Assembly: GCF_003628125.1 (NCBI RefSeq)
Contig: NZ_RBZU01000001.1
Coordinates: 124,001 to 188,000 of the forward strand
Direction: 5' to 3'
DNA from: Pararobbsia silviterrae
GTDB taxonomy: Bacteria > Pseudomonadota > Gammaproteobacteria > Burkholderiales > Burkholderiaceae
Length of the DNA: 64,000 nucleotides
The position numbers were made by a program, and so were the translations under genes. Of the stretch, positions 7,873-22,418 are shown in pieces. Under the pieces are notes generated by a model. That model saw only the letters and a list, made by a program, of their open reading frames with translations, searched no databases and was not told the DNA's origin. The stretch's first letter is position 1. Every line of letters starts with the position of its first letter.

Positions 7873-10284
7873 ATGAACAAGCCCATCTCGTGGCGCATCG
7901 CACGCGCCGTTTCGCTGACATTCGTGCTGGCAAGCCTCGGTAGCGCGGCGATCGCGCAAGACGCCCCGGAGCCCACGCAGCTCGATGCCGGCACGCCGGC
8001 CGCGGATCCGCCCGGACGTGTCGCGCGGCTCAACTATTTCGATGGGTCCGTGACTTTCGAGCCGGCGGGCGGCAGCGACTGGGCCTATGCCGAACTCAAC
8101 CGGCCGATGACGACCGGCGATCAGCTCTGGGTCGACAACGGCGGCCGCTCGGAATTGCATATCGGTTCGACGGCGCTGCGTCTCGGCTCGCAGACTGCGG
8201 TCAGCATCGTCAATCTTGATGATCAGAACGCGCAGATCAAGCTCGCGCAAGGCACGCTTGAATCGCGCGTGCGCGAACTGCCCGCGGGACAGAATTACGA
8301 AGTCGACACGCCGAACGTCGCGTTGCAGGCGAACGGGCCGGGCATCTACCGCGTCGACGCGGCGCCCGACGGCAGCACGACGACGGTCACGGTCCGCGAC
8401 GGCACGATGACCGCGTATGGCGATACGGGCTCGGTCCAACTCGGCGCGGGGCAGCAGATCACGTTCAGCGGTACGAATCTTCAACAGACGGCGAACGGCT
8501 CGGCGCCGGCGCTCGACGCATTTGACGACTGGGCCTACACGCGGGATCGCGCCGAAGACAACTCGCCGTCGGCGCGTTATGTCTCGCGCGACGTGCCGGG
8601 TTACGAAGACCTCGATCAGAACGGTTCGTGGGAACAGGCGCCCGACTACGGCGCGGTCTGGGTGCCGCGCGTCGCCGCGGGATGGGCGCCCTACCATCAA
8701 GGTCATTGGGCATGGGTCGCACCGTGGGGTTGGACGTGGGTCGACGATGCGCCCTGGGGCTTCGCGCCTTTCCACTACGGTCGCTGGGCGTATTGGCACA
8801 ACCAGTGGGCGTGGGTGCCGGGTCCCGTCGTCGCGACCGCTCCGCCGTGCTATTCACCGGCGCTCGTCGCGTTCGTCGGCGGCGACAATGGCGGCTGGAA
8901 CGTCTCGCTGGCGATCGGCGCGACAGCGGCGGCCGGCGTCGCATGGCTGGCGCTGGGCCCGGGTGAACCCTGGCGGCCCGCGTATCACTACAGTCCCGGT
9001 TACTACAATCGCGTGAACGACACGCACATCACCGTCGTCAACAATACGGTGATCAACAATCGCATTACCTATATGAACCGTGGCGCGCCGGGCGCGGTCA
9101 TGGGCATGCCGGCCAATCAGTTCGTGCGTGGGCAGGATACGCGTCGATACGGTCAACCGCTCGCGGCCACGCAAGTCCAGCGCGCGACGTTCGGCGCGGG
9201 CGCGCCGTCGATCGCGCCGGTGCGCGAGAGCTTCGGCGGCGCATTGCGGCCCTCGAACGTTCGCCCCCCTCAAGCCGTCGCGCAACGCGATGTGATCGCG
9301 ACGCGCACGCCGCCGACGCCATTCGCCTATCGCGATACGCTCGCCCAGCACTTCGCGAAGTCGGGCGGCACGGTGCCGGGCGCAGGCCAGCCTGTCGTGC
9401 GCACGTCGCCGCCGGCAAGTTATCTGCATGCCGCAGGTGCGGCGAACACGCCCGCGCGTCCGGGCGCACCGTCGCCGGCACAGGCGCAAGCACACGCGGG
9501 CGGACAACCGGGCTTCCGCGTGGTCCAGGCCGAGCATCGGGCGCCGACGCCGGAAGCGGGCCAGCCCGCGCGCACACCGAACGCGATGACGGAATCCGCT
9601 CGCCCCGGACAGCCGCCGACGGCGCAGCCTGGCGGCGCGCGTGGCCCTTCCGAGGCGCAGCGTCCCGAGCAAGGATCGGCGGCCTCGCGTGATAACGGCG
9701 TGCCGCGTCCGCCCAGCGCGATGCAACAGCAAGGCGGCCGTCCGGGCGCCGAGCCGAACGGTCAAGAACCGCGCGGGCAAGCGCAGCAGGAATCGCAGCG
9801 CGCGCAGCAGATGCAAGCTCAGCAGGAACAGCAACGCAATCAGCAGGCGCAGGCCCAGCAGGAGCAGCAACGCAGTCAGCAGGCGCAAGCCCAGCAGGAA
9901 CAGCAACGCGCTCAGCAGGCGCAGGCCCAGCAGGAGCAGCAACGCAATCAGCAGGCGCAGGCCCAACAGGAGCAGCAACGCGCTCAGCAACAGCGTGCGC
10001 AGCAAGAGCAACAACGCAGCCAGCAGATGCAGGCACAGCAGGAGCAGCAACGCGCTCAGCAACAGCGTGCGCAGCAGGAGCAGCAACGCGCGGCCGCACA
10101 GCATCAACAAGCGGAACAACAGCAACGTGCTGCACAGGCACAGGCTCAGCAACGTCAGCAGGCCGCGGAAGCGCAGCGTCGTGCACAGGCTCCGCAACCG
10201 CAGCGTGAGCAGCCTCATCCGGCACCGCAGCAGGGCCGTCAGGAACCGCAAGGCAATCGCGGACACGACGACCAGCACGGCTGA
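7873..10284 (+). CDS. Secreted FecR-domain / DUF6600-like protein with Gln-rich repeat tail
   Basis: The 803-aa product starts with a signal peptide (MNKPISWRIARAVSLTF..., cleavage near AIAQ) after a GGAGA ribosome site. A FecR-like beta region follows (residues about 55-200, with ELHIGSTALRLGS and YEVDTPNVALQANGPG). A Trp/Tyr-rich segment at about 240-320 (GYEDLDQNGSWEQ, GAVWVPRV, WVDDAPWGFAPFHYGRW) is typical of DUF6600 proteins. The C-terminal third is Pro/Ala/Gln-rich and ends in about 12-15 Gln-rich units of roughly ten residues like QAQQEQQRNQ. The domain set suggests a periplasmic or envelope protein, but no function is established that I know of. It stands alone. Confidence 0.85.
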   Translation: MNKPISWRIARAVSLTFVLASLGSAAIAQDAPEPTQLDAGTPAADPPGRVARLNYFDGSVTFEPAGGSDWAYAELNRPMTTGDQLWVDNGGRSELHIGSTALRLGSQTAVSIVNLDDQNAQIKLAQGTLESRVRELPAGQNYEVDTPNVALQANGPGIYRVDAAPDGSTTTVTVRDGTMTAYGDTGSVQLGAGQQITFSGTNLQQTANGSAPALDAFDDWAYTRDRAEDNSPSARYVSRDVPGYEDLDQNGSWEQAPDYGAVWVPRVAAGWAPYHQGHWAWVAPWGWTWVDDAPWGFAPFHYGRWAYWHNQWAWVPGPVVATAPPCYSPALVAFVGGDNGGWNVSLAIGATAAAGVAWLALGPGEPWRPAYHYSPGYYNRVNDTHITVVNNTVINNRITYMNRGAPGAVMGMPANQFVRGQDTRRYGQPLAATQVQRATFGAGAPSIAPVRESFGGALRPSNVRPPQAVAQRDVIATRTPPTPFAYRDTLAQHFAKSGGTVPGAGQPVVRTSPPASYLHAAGAANTPARPGAPSPAQAQAHAGGQPGFRVVQAEHRAPTPEAGQPARTPNAMTESARPGQPPTAQPGGARGPSEAQRPEQGSAASRDNGVPRPPSAMQQQGGRPGAEPNGQEPRGQAQQESQRAQQMQAQQEQQRNQQAQAQQEQQRSQQAQAQQEQQRAQQAQAQQEQQRNQQAQAQQEQQRAQQQRAQQEQQRSQQMQAQQEQQRAQQQRAQQEQQRAAAQHQQAEQQQRAAQAQAQQRQQAAEAQRRAQAPQPQREQPHPAPQQGRQEPQGNRGHDDQHG
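9793..10130 (+). repeat. Coding minisatellite: about 30-bp units encoding QAQQEQQR-type decapeptides
   Basis: Imperfect 30-bp units of CAGCAGGAGCAGCAACGC type recur in frame, encoding QAQQEQQ(R)(N/S/A)Q. Several 33-36-bp stretches are identical between units, so slippage or recombination could change copy number without shifting frame. Confidence 0.85.
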
Positions 10285-10330
10285 TCCAACGGAAAATCGG
10301 CAATGCGGCTTCGCTGTTCGAAAGCCGCCC

Positions 10331-10359
10331 ATGCGCCCCTGCTTCGCCAGGGGCGCATG
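10331..10359 (+). terminator. Terminator-like hairpin after the FecR-type gene
   Basis: ATGCGCCCCTG pairs with CAGGGGCGCAT around a short CTTCGC-type loop, about 45 bp after the stop. There is only a weak T run after the stem (GCTTTGA). Confidence 0.6.
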
Positions 10360-10631
10360 CTTTGACGCCGCGATCTTGACGATCGACGCAGCCGGCGTAG
10401 CCAACGTTGACGCTTTGCACCGGCCCCAAGATCTTGGTCAATCGCGATGCGCTCGACACTCGACATCGCGTTCAGCGATCAGCGATCAGCGAGCCCTAGA
10501 CCCGTACGCCAAGTCGCTTCGCGTGTTCAGGTGACGGATCTGTTCCCGCCGCCACTTCGACGTCGAGATCAAGCGACATCGTGACTGACGTCCGTTCGCG
10601 CACATCCTGTCGCGCAATTTACGTCCGTGCA

Positions 10632-10672
10632 AAAGCCAAAGGGGCAGTCCGATGGACTGCCCCTTTGGCTTT
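10632..10672 (-). terminator. Perfect 19-bp inverted repeat ending the atp operon
   Basis: AAAGCCAAAGGGGCAGTCC and its exact reverse complement flank a 3-nt loop (GAT). The stem is flanked by A-rich and T-rich ends on both sides, so it could terminate both strands. It lies 45 bp beyond the atpC stop. Confidence 0.85.
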
Positions 10673-10716
10673 GAAACATCGCGCATCGGCACACAGGCCG
10701 ACGCGCGTGATACCGA

Positions 10717-11142
10717 TTACTGCTGACCGCGACGACGACGCATGCGTTGAATCGCAGCGAGCTGAGCCGTCGCATACGCGAGCTCGGCTTGCGCCGTCGC
10801 GTATTCGAGGTTCGCGCCCGTGTTTTGCAACGCTTCTTCGGCCGCACGGCGTGCCTGCTCGGCCTTCGCTTCGTCCAGGTCCTTGCCGCGAATCGCGGTG
10901 TCGGCCAGCACGGTCACGTTGGTCGGCTGCACTTCGAGAATCCCGCCCGCCACGAACACCAATTCGGTCTGGCCGTTCTCGGTCTCGATCTCGACCGTGC
11001 CCGGACGAATGCGCGTGATCAGCGGCGCATGCCCCGGCAGAATACCCAGCTCGCCCGCTTCGCCGGGCAGGCTGACGAACTTCGCCTGGCCCGAGAAGAT
11101 CTGCTCTTCCGCGCTGACGACGTCTACTTTGATGCTTGCCAT
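10717..11142 (-). CDS. atpC: ATP synthase F1 epsilon subunit
   Basis: This is the 141-aa epsilon subunit of the central stalk, an N-terminal beta sandwich followed by a helical hairpin that regulates rotation. The signature is [18 protein letters not shown], with the conserved [18 protein letters not shown] segment. It is the last gene of the atpIBEFHAGDC operon, 80 bp after atpD. The C-terminus ends in an Arg-rich stretch (RMRRRRGQQ). Confidence 0.97.
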   Translation of the reverse strand: MASIKVDVVSAEEQIFSGQAKFVSLPGEAGELGILPGHAPLITRIRPGTVEIETENGQTELVFVAGGILEVQPTNVTVLADTAIRGKDLDEAKAEQARRAAEEALQNTGANLEYATAQAELAYATAQLAAIQRMRRRRGQQ

Positions 11143-11222
11143 ATCGACTCCTGCTTGCTGCCCGCGCAGTGCATCGCGTCCCCTTGCGAAGACACGATCC
11201 GCACTGCGTCAGGCCGCGGCCG

Positions 11223-12680
<1,458 letters not shown>

Positions 12681-13589
12681 TTAAACCGCAGCGGCGCCGC
12701 CGACGATCTCCGAAAGCTCTTTCGTGATCGCTGCCTGGCGGCTCTTGTTGTAGACCAGCTGCAATTCGTGGATGACCGTCTTCGCGTTGTCGGACGCTGC
12801 CTTCATCGCGACCATGCGCGCCGATTGCTCGGACGCCATGTTTTCAGCCACCGCCTGATAAACGAGTGCTTCGACGTACCGCACGAGCAAATCGTCGACG
12901 ACCGTCTGCGCATCGGGTTCGTAGAGGTAATCCCACGAATGCTTCTGCGCGCCGCCGACACCCGACGACGGGCCCGCACCGCCCGCACCCTCGCGCTCGC
13001 CGAAGCGTTCGTCGAGCGGCAGCAGCTGTTCGATCACCGCTTCCTGCTTCATCGTGTTGACGAAGCGCGTGTAACCGATATAGACCGCGTCGAGTTGGCC
13101 TGCCGCATACGCGTCGAGCTGCACCTTGACTGCGCCGATGAGCTTTTCGAGGTGAGGCGTGTCGCCGAGCTGAACGACCTGCGAAACCACCTTCGCATTG
13201 AGTCGCGACAGAAAACCGAGACCCTTGCCGCCGATGGCCGTCGCTTCGATCCGCAGACCTTGCTGTTCAAGTTCCTTGAACTTGTTCAGCGCGGCGCGCA
13301 TCACGTTGGTGTTCATGCCGCCGCACAGGCCCTTGTCCGTCGTGACGAGCACGACGCCCACGTGCTTCGCGCCCGCATGCTTGACCATGAACGGGTGCTT
13401 GTACTCGGGGTTCGCCTGCGCCATATGCGCGGCGATGTCGCGGACCTTGTCGGCATACGGACGCGCGTGACGCATGCGCTCCTGCGCGCGGCGCATCTTC
13501 GATGCGGCGACCATCTCCATCGCCTTCGTGATCTTTCGCGTGTTTTGCACGCTCTTGATCTTGCCGCGGATTTCCTTCATTCCGGCCAT
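12681..13589 (-). CDS. atpG: ATP synthase F1 gamma subunit
   Basis: The gamma subunit forms the rotating central shaft. The 302-aa product has the expected N-terminal coiled coil ([30 protein letters not shown]) and the C-terminal [14 protein letters not shown] helix that penetrates the alpha3beta3 ring. A Gly/Ala/Ser-rich insert near residues 205-220 ([16 protein letters not shown]) makes it slightly longer than the E. coli protein (287 aa). This variable loop is known to differ among beta-proteobacteria. Confidence 0.97.
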   Translation of the reverse strand: MAGMKEIRGKIKSVQNTRKITKAMEMVAASKMRRAQERMRHARPYADKVRDIAAHMAQANPEYKHPFMVKHAGAKHVGVVLVTTDKGLCGGMNTNVMRAALNKFKELEQQGLRIEATAIGGKGLGFLSRLNAKVVSQVVQLGDTPHLEKLIGAVKVQLDAYAAGQLDAVYIGYTRFVNTMKQEAVIEQLLPLDERFGEREGAGGAGPSSGVGGAQKHSWDYLYEPDAQTVVDDLLVRYVEALVYQAVAENMASEQSARMVAMKAASDNAKTVIHELQLVYNKSRQAAITKELSEIVGGAAAV

Positions 13590-13661
13590 TGCCTACTCCT
13601 TGTTCGCTCGGTGCGCGGCACGCCGCGCACCTTGCAGGATCATGATCAGTTCGCTGTTCGA

Positions 13662-15203
<1,542 letters not shown>

Positions 15204-15328
15204 GTTCGCTCCTAATGTTCAATTCTGTTGCGTGCCTGCGGCTTCGCACGGGTCGCCTGGTCGCGGGGCCCGTACGGTATGCACGGAGCGCGCGGCGCGA
15301 GACTTCTCGCGGCCAAAGATTCTTCGCG

Positions 15329-15871
15329 TCAGGCGGCCAGCGCGACCTGCATCTGGGCAAGGCGCGCACGGACCGACGTATCCAGCACTTCGTCGCCAAC
15401 CGTCACCTTCACGCCGCCGATCAGCGACGGATCGACGTTCACATGGGGCTTCAGCTTGCGGCCGAACTTGCGTTCCAGCGTCGCGACGAGCTCGGCGAGC
15501 GGCTGACCGTCGAGCGGAAATGCGCTGTCGATGATCACATCCGCGGCGCCTTCCTGCGCGTTCTTGAGCGCGTCGAACTGTTCGGCGACCTGCGACAGCA
15601 CATCGAGACGATGGTTGTCGAGGATCGCGCGCAGGAAGTTCTGCGCGCGCGGCTCGCTCGCGGCGAGCGGCGACTTCGAGAGCGACAGGATCAGCGTGTA
15701 CAGCTGATCGCGGCCGATCTTCGGGTTGCCGGCGACCGACAACAGCTCGGGCTGTGCAGCGAACGCGGCGAGCTCGTTGACGAAGTCGGACCATTGCGAC
15801 AGATCGCCGGTCTTGGCGACATCGAACAGCGCTTCGGCGTACGGGCGGGCGATGGTGGCAAGTTCGGCCAT
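15329..15871 (-). CDS. atpH: ATP synthase F1 delta subunit
   Basis: The delta subunit, 180 aa, links the b-subunit stator to the top of F1. The N-terminal six-helix domain ([19 protein letters not shown]) and the C-terminal segment [20 protein letters not shown] are both present. Its start follows the atpF stop by 2 bp, implying translational coupling. Confidence 0.97.
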   Translation of the reverse strand: MAELATIARPYAEALFDVAKTGDLSQWSDFVNELAAFAAQPELLSVAGNPKIGRDQLYTLILSLSKSPLAASEPRAQNFLRAILDNHRLDVLSQVAEQFDALKNAQEGAADVIIDSAFPLDGQPLAELVATLERKFGRKLKPHVNVDPSLIGGVKVTVGDEVLDTSVRARLAQMQVALAA

Positions 15872-15873
15872 GA

Positions 15874-16344
15874 TCAGAGCTCGGCTTTGAGTTGGTTCAG
15901 CAGCTGGGCGTGAGCATTGGCATCGATCTCGCGCTTGAGGATCTGCTCGGCACCACGCACGGCCAGTGCGGCGACTTCACCACGCAACGATTCGCGCGCC
16001 TTGATGATCTGCTGGTCGGCATCGGCCTTCGCAGCGGCGACGATGCGCGCGGCTTCCGCCTGCGCATTGCGCTTGATCTCGTCGGCGACGACTTGCGCAC
16101 GCTTCTCGGCGTCGGCGATACGCGCCTGGCCTTCGTTGCGTGCCTGCGAGAGTTCCTGGTCGACGCGCTTGTTCGCGGCATCGAGCTCGGCCTTGCCCTT
16201 TTCAGCGGCGGCGAGCCCATCGGCGATCTTCTGCGAACGCTCGTCGAGTGCCTTGATCAGCGGCGGCCACACGAATTTCATCGTGAACCACGCGAGGATC
16301 AGGAACACGACCATTTGCGCGAGCAGGGTAGCGTTGAGATTCAC
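15874..16344 (-). CDS. atpF: ATP synthase F0 b subunit
   Basis: The b subunit, 156 aa, is the peripheral stalk. It has one N-terminal membrane helix ([20 protein letters not shown]) and then a long charged coiled coil (about residues 30-150). The ATG is preceded by GGAAACACCGTG-like sequence. It is coupled to atpH downstream. Confidence 0.97.
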   Translation of the reverse strand: MNLNATLLAQMVVFLILAWFTMKFVWPPLIKALDERSQKIADGLAAAEKGKAELDAANKRVDQELSQARNEGQARIADAEKRAQVVADEIKRNAQAEAARIVAAAKADADQQIIKARESLRGEVAALAVRGAEQILKREIDANAHAQLLNQLKAEL

Positions 16345-16492
16345 GGTGTTTCCTTACTGTGTCTTGGTCGGATGGGTGGCTCAAAGGAAAGCGCGGGCCG
16401 GTTCGGCGCATTCGCGAACACGGTGTCCCGCGCGTTTTCCTACTTCGCCGTCCCCGTTCGGTTTAGAGCGGGGCGAGGACTTCCGAGTCCGC

Positions 16493-16807
<315 letters not shown>

Positions 16808-16852
16808 TCAAAAACGGATGAAGCTTGAAACTGTTTCGATGACTGTCACTGC

Positions 16853-18745
<1,893 letters not shown>

Positions 18746-19852
18746 TCAAAGTGCGTGGATCAGATACGCGCCGGCGATCGCGGCAAATACGAAAAACGGC
18801 AGCGATAACAGATGAAAGCGCCAGAACAATCCCTTGACGGGCGCGAGCCGCATCGCAATCAGGTTCGCGAGCGAGCCGATGCACCAGCCGAAGCCGCCGA
18901 CGCTGACCCCATACGCAAGAGCCTGCCATCGTTGTGTGAACGATTCGAGCATAATCGCCGCCGGCACATTGCTGATGACCTGCGACGTTATCGCGCCCGC
19001 GACATAGGCGCGCATGGGTTCGTCGAGATTCGCATGCGCACAGAGATCGTGGATCAGCGGAAGATTCGCGACCGAGCGCAGCACGATGAACATCAAGGCG
19101 AAGACCGCGAGCAGCAGCCAGTCGATTTCCAGAATCGTGCGCCAGCGGGACACGCCGAAGACGATGAGCACCAGCGCGCATCCCCATGCCGCATGGTGAA
19201 GATCGGCGATCGCGACGAATGCCGCGAACGTGACGGCCGCGATCGCAAAGGCGCGGCGATCGACGCGCACGTGATCGACGCCGTCGGGTATGTCGAGCCT
19301 GCGCGCGTGAAAGATCGCGCACGTCAAAACAACGAGGCCCGCGATCAGGATCAGCGTCAGCGGCGCGAGGGTCACGACGAAGCCGCCGAAAGAAACACCG
19401 CTCGCGTGCCAGAGAAACAGATTCTGCGGATTGCCGAGCGGCGTCAGGATCGACCCCGCATTGACGGCGATCGCGATGACGATCACGAGACGACGCAGCG
19501 ATAGCGCGACCAGTTGCTGGATCGAGATCGCAATCGGAATGACGGCAAACAGCGCGACATCGTTCGTCAATACCGTCGAAATCGCGGCCGCGAATAGAAC
19601 AAGCACGAGCGCGAGGCCACGCTCGGTATGCACGCGATGAATCAAGCGCTGCGCGGCCCAATGCATCGCGCCCGTGTGTTCGATGGCTTTCGTGAGGACC
19701 AGCAGACCGCCGAGCGTCAGCAAGGTCTCGCCGTCGATCATCGCGATCAACGCATGCGCGGATTGCGGACGCAGGGCTTGTAGCGCGATGAGCGCGACAA
19801 GCAGAACGATCAAAACGGCTTCGCGTTTGATGAACGCAACGATGGATCGCAT
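18746..19852 (-). CDS. Ion-transporter-superfamily permease (ArsB/NhaD/SLC13-like)
   Basis: This 368-aa integral membrane protein has about 10-11 hydrophobic helices. Features of the ion transporter superfamily include the SPxx-like re-entrant segment NAGSILTPLGNPQN (about residues 133-146) and VISNVPAAIMLESF in the second half. Both resemble the repeated motifs of ArsB, NhaD and CitM-like anion or Na+/H+ carriers. The N-terminus MRSIVAFIKREAVLIVLL has no cleavable signal. The gene sits between parB and atpI but reads as a separate unit, with 127 bp to parB. The substrate is not determined. Confidence 0.78.
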   Translation of the reverse strand: MRSIVAFIKREAVLIVLLVALIALQALRPQSAHALIAMIDGETLLTLGGLLVLTKAIEHTGAMHWAAQRLIHRVHTERGLALVLVLFAAAISTVLTNDVALFAVIPIAISIQQLVALSLRRLVIVIAIAVNAGSILTPLGNPQNLFLWHASGVSFGGFVVTLAPLTLILIAGLVVLTCAIFHARRLDIPDGVDHVRVDRRAFAIAAVTFAAFVAIADLHHAAWGCALVLIVFGVSRWRTILEIDWLLLAVFALMFIVLRSVANLPLIHDLCAHANLDEPMRAYVAGAITSQVISNVPAAIMLESFTQRWQALAYGVSVGGFGWCIGSLANLIAMRLAPVKGLFWRFHLLSLPFFVFAAIAGAYLIHAL

Positions 19853-19979
19853 GGCGATGTGTTAGGGCAACGACGAGGGCGGAACGGGGTTCGACATCCT
19901 TCGATCGGGCGCAATGCCCGGCCCGAAGTGCAACCGGTGCGCGCGCACATCCGATCGGATGCGCACGCGTCATGCCATG

Positions 19980-20876
19980 TCACGCCGCTTCACCGCCGCG
20001 CAGACGTCCAAGGATGCCCTCGAGCGAATCGAGATCACCGAATTCGATCGTGACCTGTCCCCTGCCCCTACGGCCCATCTTGATCTTGACGGCCGCGGCC
20101 AACAAATCCGAGAGTTCTTCCTCGAGACGCTGGACATCGCGATCATTCGCACCGGGCGCCTTCGCGCGGCGCGCGGCATTCGGACCCGGCTTCAGCGATT
20201 CGGCGACGAGTTTTTCCGCATCGCGGACGGACATGCGCTTGTTGACGACCTGATTCGCAAGCGTGATTTGCGACGCGGCGTCGACCGACAGCAGCGCGCG
20301 CGCATGGCCCATGTCGAGGTCGCCCGCCAGCAGCATCGTCTGCACGGGTGCCGCAAGATTCAGCAAGCGCAACAAGTTCGACACCGCGCTACGCGAGCGT
20401 CCGACCGCTTCGGCAGCCTGCTCGTGGGTAAAGCTGAAATCGTCGAGCAAACGCTGAATGCCTTGCGCTTCTTCAAGCGGATTCAGATCTTCGCGCTGGA
20501 TGTTCTCGATCAGCGCCATCGCGGCGGCGGCCTGATCGGGCACGTCCTTGACGAGGACCGGCACTTCGCTGAGTCCGGCAAGACGCGCCGCGCGAAAACG
20601 CCGTTCGCCCGCGATGATCTCGTACTGCTCGCCACCGACGCCCCGCACGAGAATCGGCTGCATGAGCCCTTGCGCGCGGATGCTCGCCGCGAGTTCCTGC
20701 AGCGCGCCTTCGTCCATCCGCGTACGCGGCTGGTATTTCCCCGCCTGCAGGCGATGCAGCGGCAGCGTGGTCGGCACGCCTTCCTCGCGAACCGCCTCGG
20801 TGATGTCGGCGCTACCGCCGAGCAAGGCTTCGAGCCCGCGGCCGAGCCCCTTCTTTTTTACAGCTGCTGCGTTCAT
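19980..20876 (-). CDS. parB: Chromosome partitioning protein ParB (CTP-dependent parS clamp)
   Basis: ParB binds parS palindromes and spreads as a CTP-gated clamp to recruit ParA and SMC. The 298-aa protein has the N-terminal KKKGLGRGLEALLG segment and the CTP-binding region with GERRFRAARLAGL (about residues 90-102). The recognition helix-turn-helix is HEQAAEAVGRSRSAVSNLLRLLNL, and the C-terminal dimer domain ends VTIEFGDLDSLEGILGRL. It follows parA by 46 bp on the same strand. Three canonical parS sites lie 2-5.5 kb away. Confidence 0.96.
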   Translation of the reverse strand: MNAAAVKKKGLGRGLEALLGGSADITEAVREEGVPTTLPLHRLQAGKYQPRTRMDEGALQELAASIRAQGLMQPILVRGVGGEQYEIIAGERRFRAARLAGLSEVPVLVKDVPDQAAAAMALIENIQREDLNPLEEAQGIQRLLDDFSFTHEQAAEAVGRSRSAVSNLLRLLNLAAPVQTMLLAGDLDMGHARALLSVDAASQITLANQVVNKRMSVRDAEKLVAESLKPGPNAARRAKAPGANDRDVQRLEEELSDLLAAAVKIKMGRRGRGQVTIEFGDLDSLEGILGRLRGGEAA

Positions 20877-20922
20877 GACGGTGTGTCCGATGGGCTGATA
20901 TTACGAAATGCTTTCACGTCGA

Positions 20923-21690
20923 TCAGAGCGTGCGAATGCGATCGATCATTTCGCTGCCGAATTGCAGATACGCTTGCGCGCCACGTGAGGCGCGATCGAA
21001 AACGATACCCGGCAATCCATAACTCGGCGCCTCGGCCAAACGGACATTGCGCGGGATCACGGCGTCGAACACCTTGTCGCCGAAGTGCTGCTTGAGCTGT
21101 TCGGACACTTGCTGCTGGAGCGTCACGCGCGGATCGAACATCACGCGCAGCAAGCCGATGACCTTCAGATCACGGTTCAGATTCGCGTGCACCTGCTTGA
21201 TCGTGTTGACCAGATCGGACAGGCCTTCGAGCGCAAAATATTCGCACTGCATCGGAATGATGACGCCGTTGGCCGAACACAGGCCGTTGAGCGTCAACAG
21301 CGAAAGCGCAGGCGGGCAATCGATGAGCACGAAATCGTACCGATCGGCGGCGGCTTCAAGCGCCTGCTTGAGCCGCTTCTCGCGCGCGTCGAGCGAGACG
21401 AGTTCGATCTCGGCACCCGCGAGTTCGCGATTCGAGGGCAGCACGTCATACCCGGCGGCTTCGGACTTGACGGCCGCCGCTTCGATCGTCGCGCCGTCGA
21501 CGAGAACCTCGTAGACCGTGGTTTCACACTGGCTCTTGTCGATGCCGCTGCCCATCGTCGCGTTGCCTTGCGGATCGAGATCGATCAGCAATACGCGCTG
21601 GCCTTGCGATGCGAGGCTCGCGGCGAGATTCACGCTCGTCGTGGTCTTGCCGACCCCACCCTTCTGGTTCGCAACGCAAAAAATCTTCAT
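20923..21690 (-). CDS. parA: Chromosome partitioning ATPase ParA (Soj type)
   Basis: ParA is a Walker-type ATPase that binds DNA non-specifically and moves ParB-parS complexes. The 255-aa small ParA (without an N-terminal HTH, hence chromosomal Soj type) has the deviant Walker A KGGVGKTT at residues 10-17, DLDPQGNAT, the Walker B-like FVLIDCPPALS, and PRNVRLAEAPSYGLP. It lies just downstream of rsmG (17 bp) and upstream of parB, the classic origin-proximal order. Confidence 0.97.
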   Translation of the reverse strand: MKIFCVANQKGGVGKTTTSVNLAASLASQGQRVLLIDLDPQGNATMGSGIDKSQCETTVYEVLVDGATIEAAAVKSEAAGYDVLPSNRELAGAEIELVSLDAREKRLKQALEAAADRYDFVLIDCPPALSLLTLNGLCSANGVIIPMQCEYFALEGLSDLVNTIKQVHANLNRDLKVIGLLRVMFDPRVTLQQQVSEQLKQHFGDKVFDAVIPRNVRLAEAPSYGLPGIVFDRASRGAQAYLQFGSEMIDRIRTL

Positions 21691-21707
21691 TCAGCGTATC
21701 CGGTTGC

Positions 21708-22418
21708 TCAGCTATGCGAGGAAATTCGAATTTCAATCAGATGCCGCTCGGCATCGAGTGCGGGTACGTTCAAGCGAATCACTTGAAGGACTTCGGCATC
21801 AGCCGGCAAACGCGCGATCTCGTCGTCGGGACGCACACCCTTCATTGCCCAGATTCGTCCGTCAGGCGCGAGCACGCCACGTGAAAGTTCGACGAAGTCG
21901 ACAAGATCCGCGAAGGCGCGCGAGACGATGATCTCGAACGGCCGCGGCACGTCGACGCCGGGCTTGAGCCGCTCGACACGGCCATTGACGACGGCGAGGT
22001 TCGGCAACGCCAGCGCCGTTTTGACCTGCGTCTGGAATGCACTCTTTTTCTGGACGATATCGTTCAACGTGACGCGCCACGCGGGATGCGCGATCGCGAG
22101 CACACTGCCCGGCAGACCGCCGCCCGAACCGACGTCGAGCACGTCGATCTCGCGCGCGCCGACGCCATTCGCACTCAGATGCGGAACGATCGCGAGCGAG
22201 TCGAGCACGTGCTGAATCATCATCTGACGCGGGTCGCGAATGGCCGTCAGGTTATAGACGGCATTCCATTTACCGAGCAGCGCGACATAGTCGACGAGTT
22301 TGCGTCGCTGCTCGGCGTCGAGTTCGACTCCCAGCCGGGCGACGCCGTCGTCGAGAAGATCCGCCAGTTGTGCGGTTTCTGCCGCCGCTCCGTGCGCGCG
22401 ATGTGCGGCTCCCGTCAT
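21708..22418 (-). CDS. rsmG: 16S rRNA m7G527 methyltransferase
   Basis: RsmG (GidB) methylates N7 of G527 in 16S rRNA using SAM. The 236-aa protein carries the SAM-binding motif [11 protein letters not shown] (about residues 95-105), [12 protein letters not shown], and [12 protein letters not shown]. Its ATG overlaps the mnmG stop by 4 nt (ATGA), so the two are translationally coupled. Confidence 0.96.
   Translation of the reverse strand: MTGAAHRAHGAAAETAQLADLLDDGVARLGVELDAEQRRKLVDYVALLGKWNAVYNLTAIRDPRQMMIQHVLDSLAIVPHLSANGVGAREIDVLDVGSGGGLPGSVLAIAHPAWRVTLNDIVQKKSAFQTQVKTALALPNLAVVNGRVERLKPGVDVPRPFEIIVSRAFADLVDFVELSRGVLAPDGRIWAMKGVRPDDEIARLPADAEVLQVIRLNVPALDAERHLIEIRISSHS

Larger units (their letters stand above)
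10285..10716. other. Convergent gap between FecR-type gene and atp operon
   Basis: This gap holds two terminator-like inverted repeats, one after each convergent unit, listed separately. I see no further gene. Confidence 0.6.
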
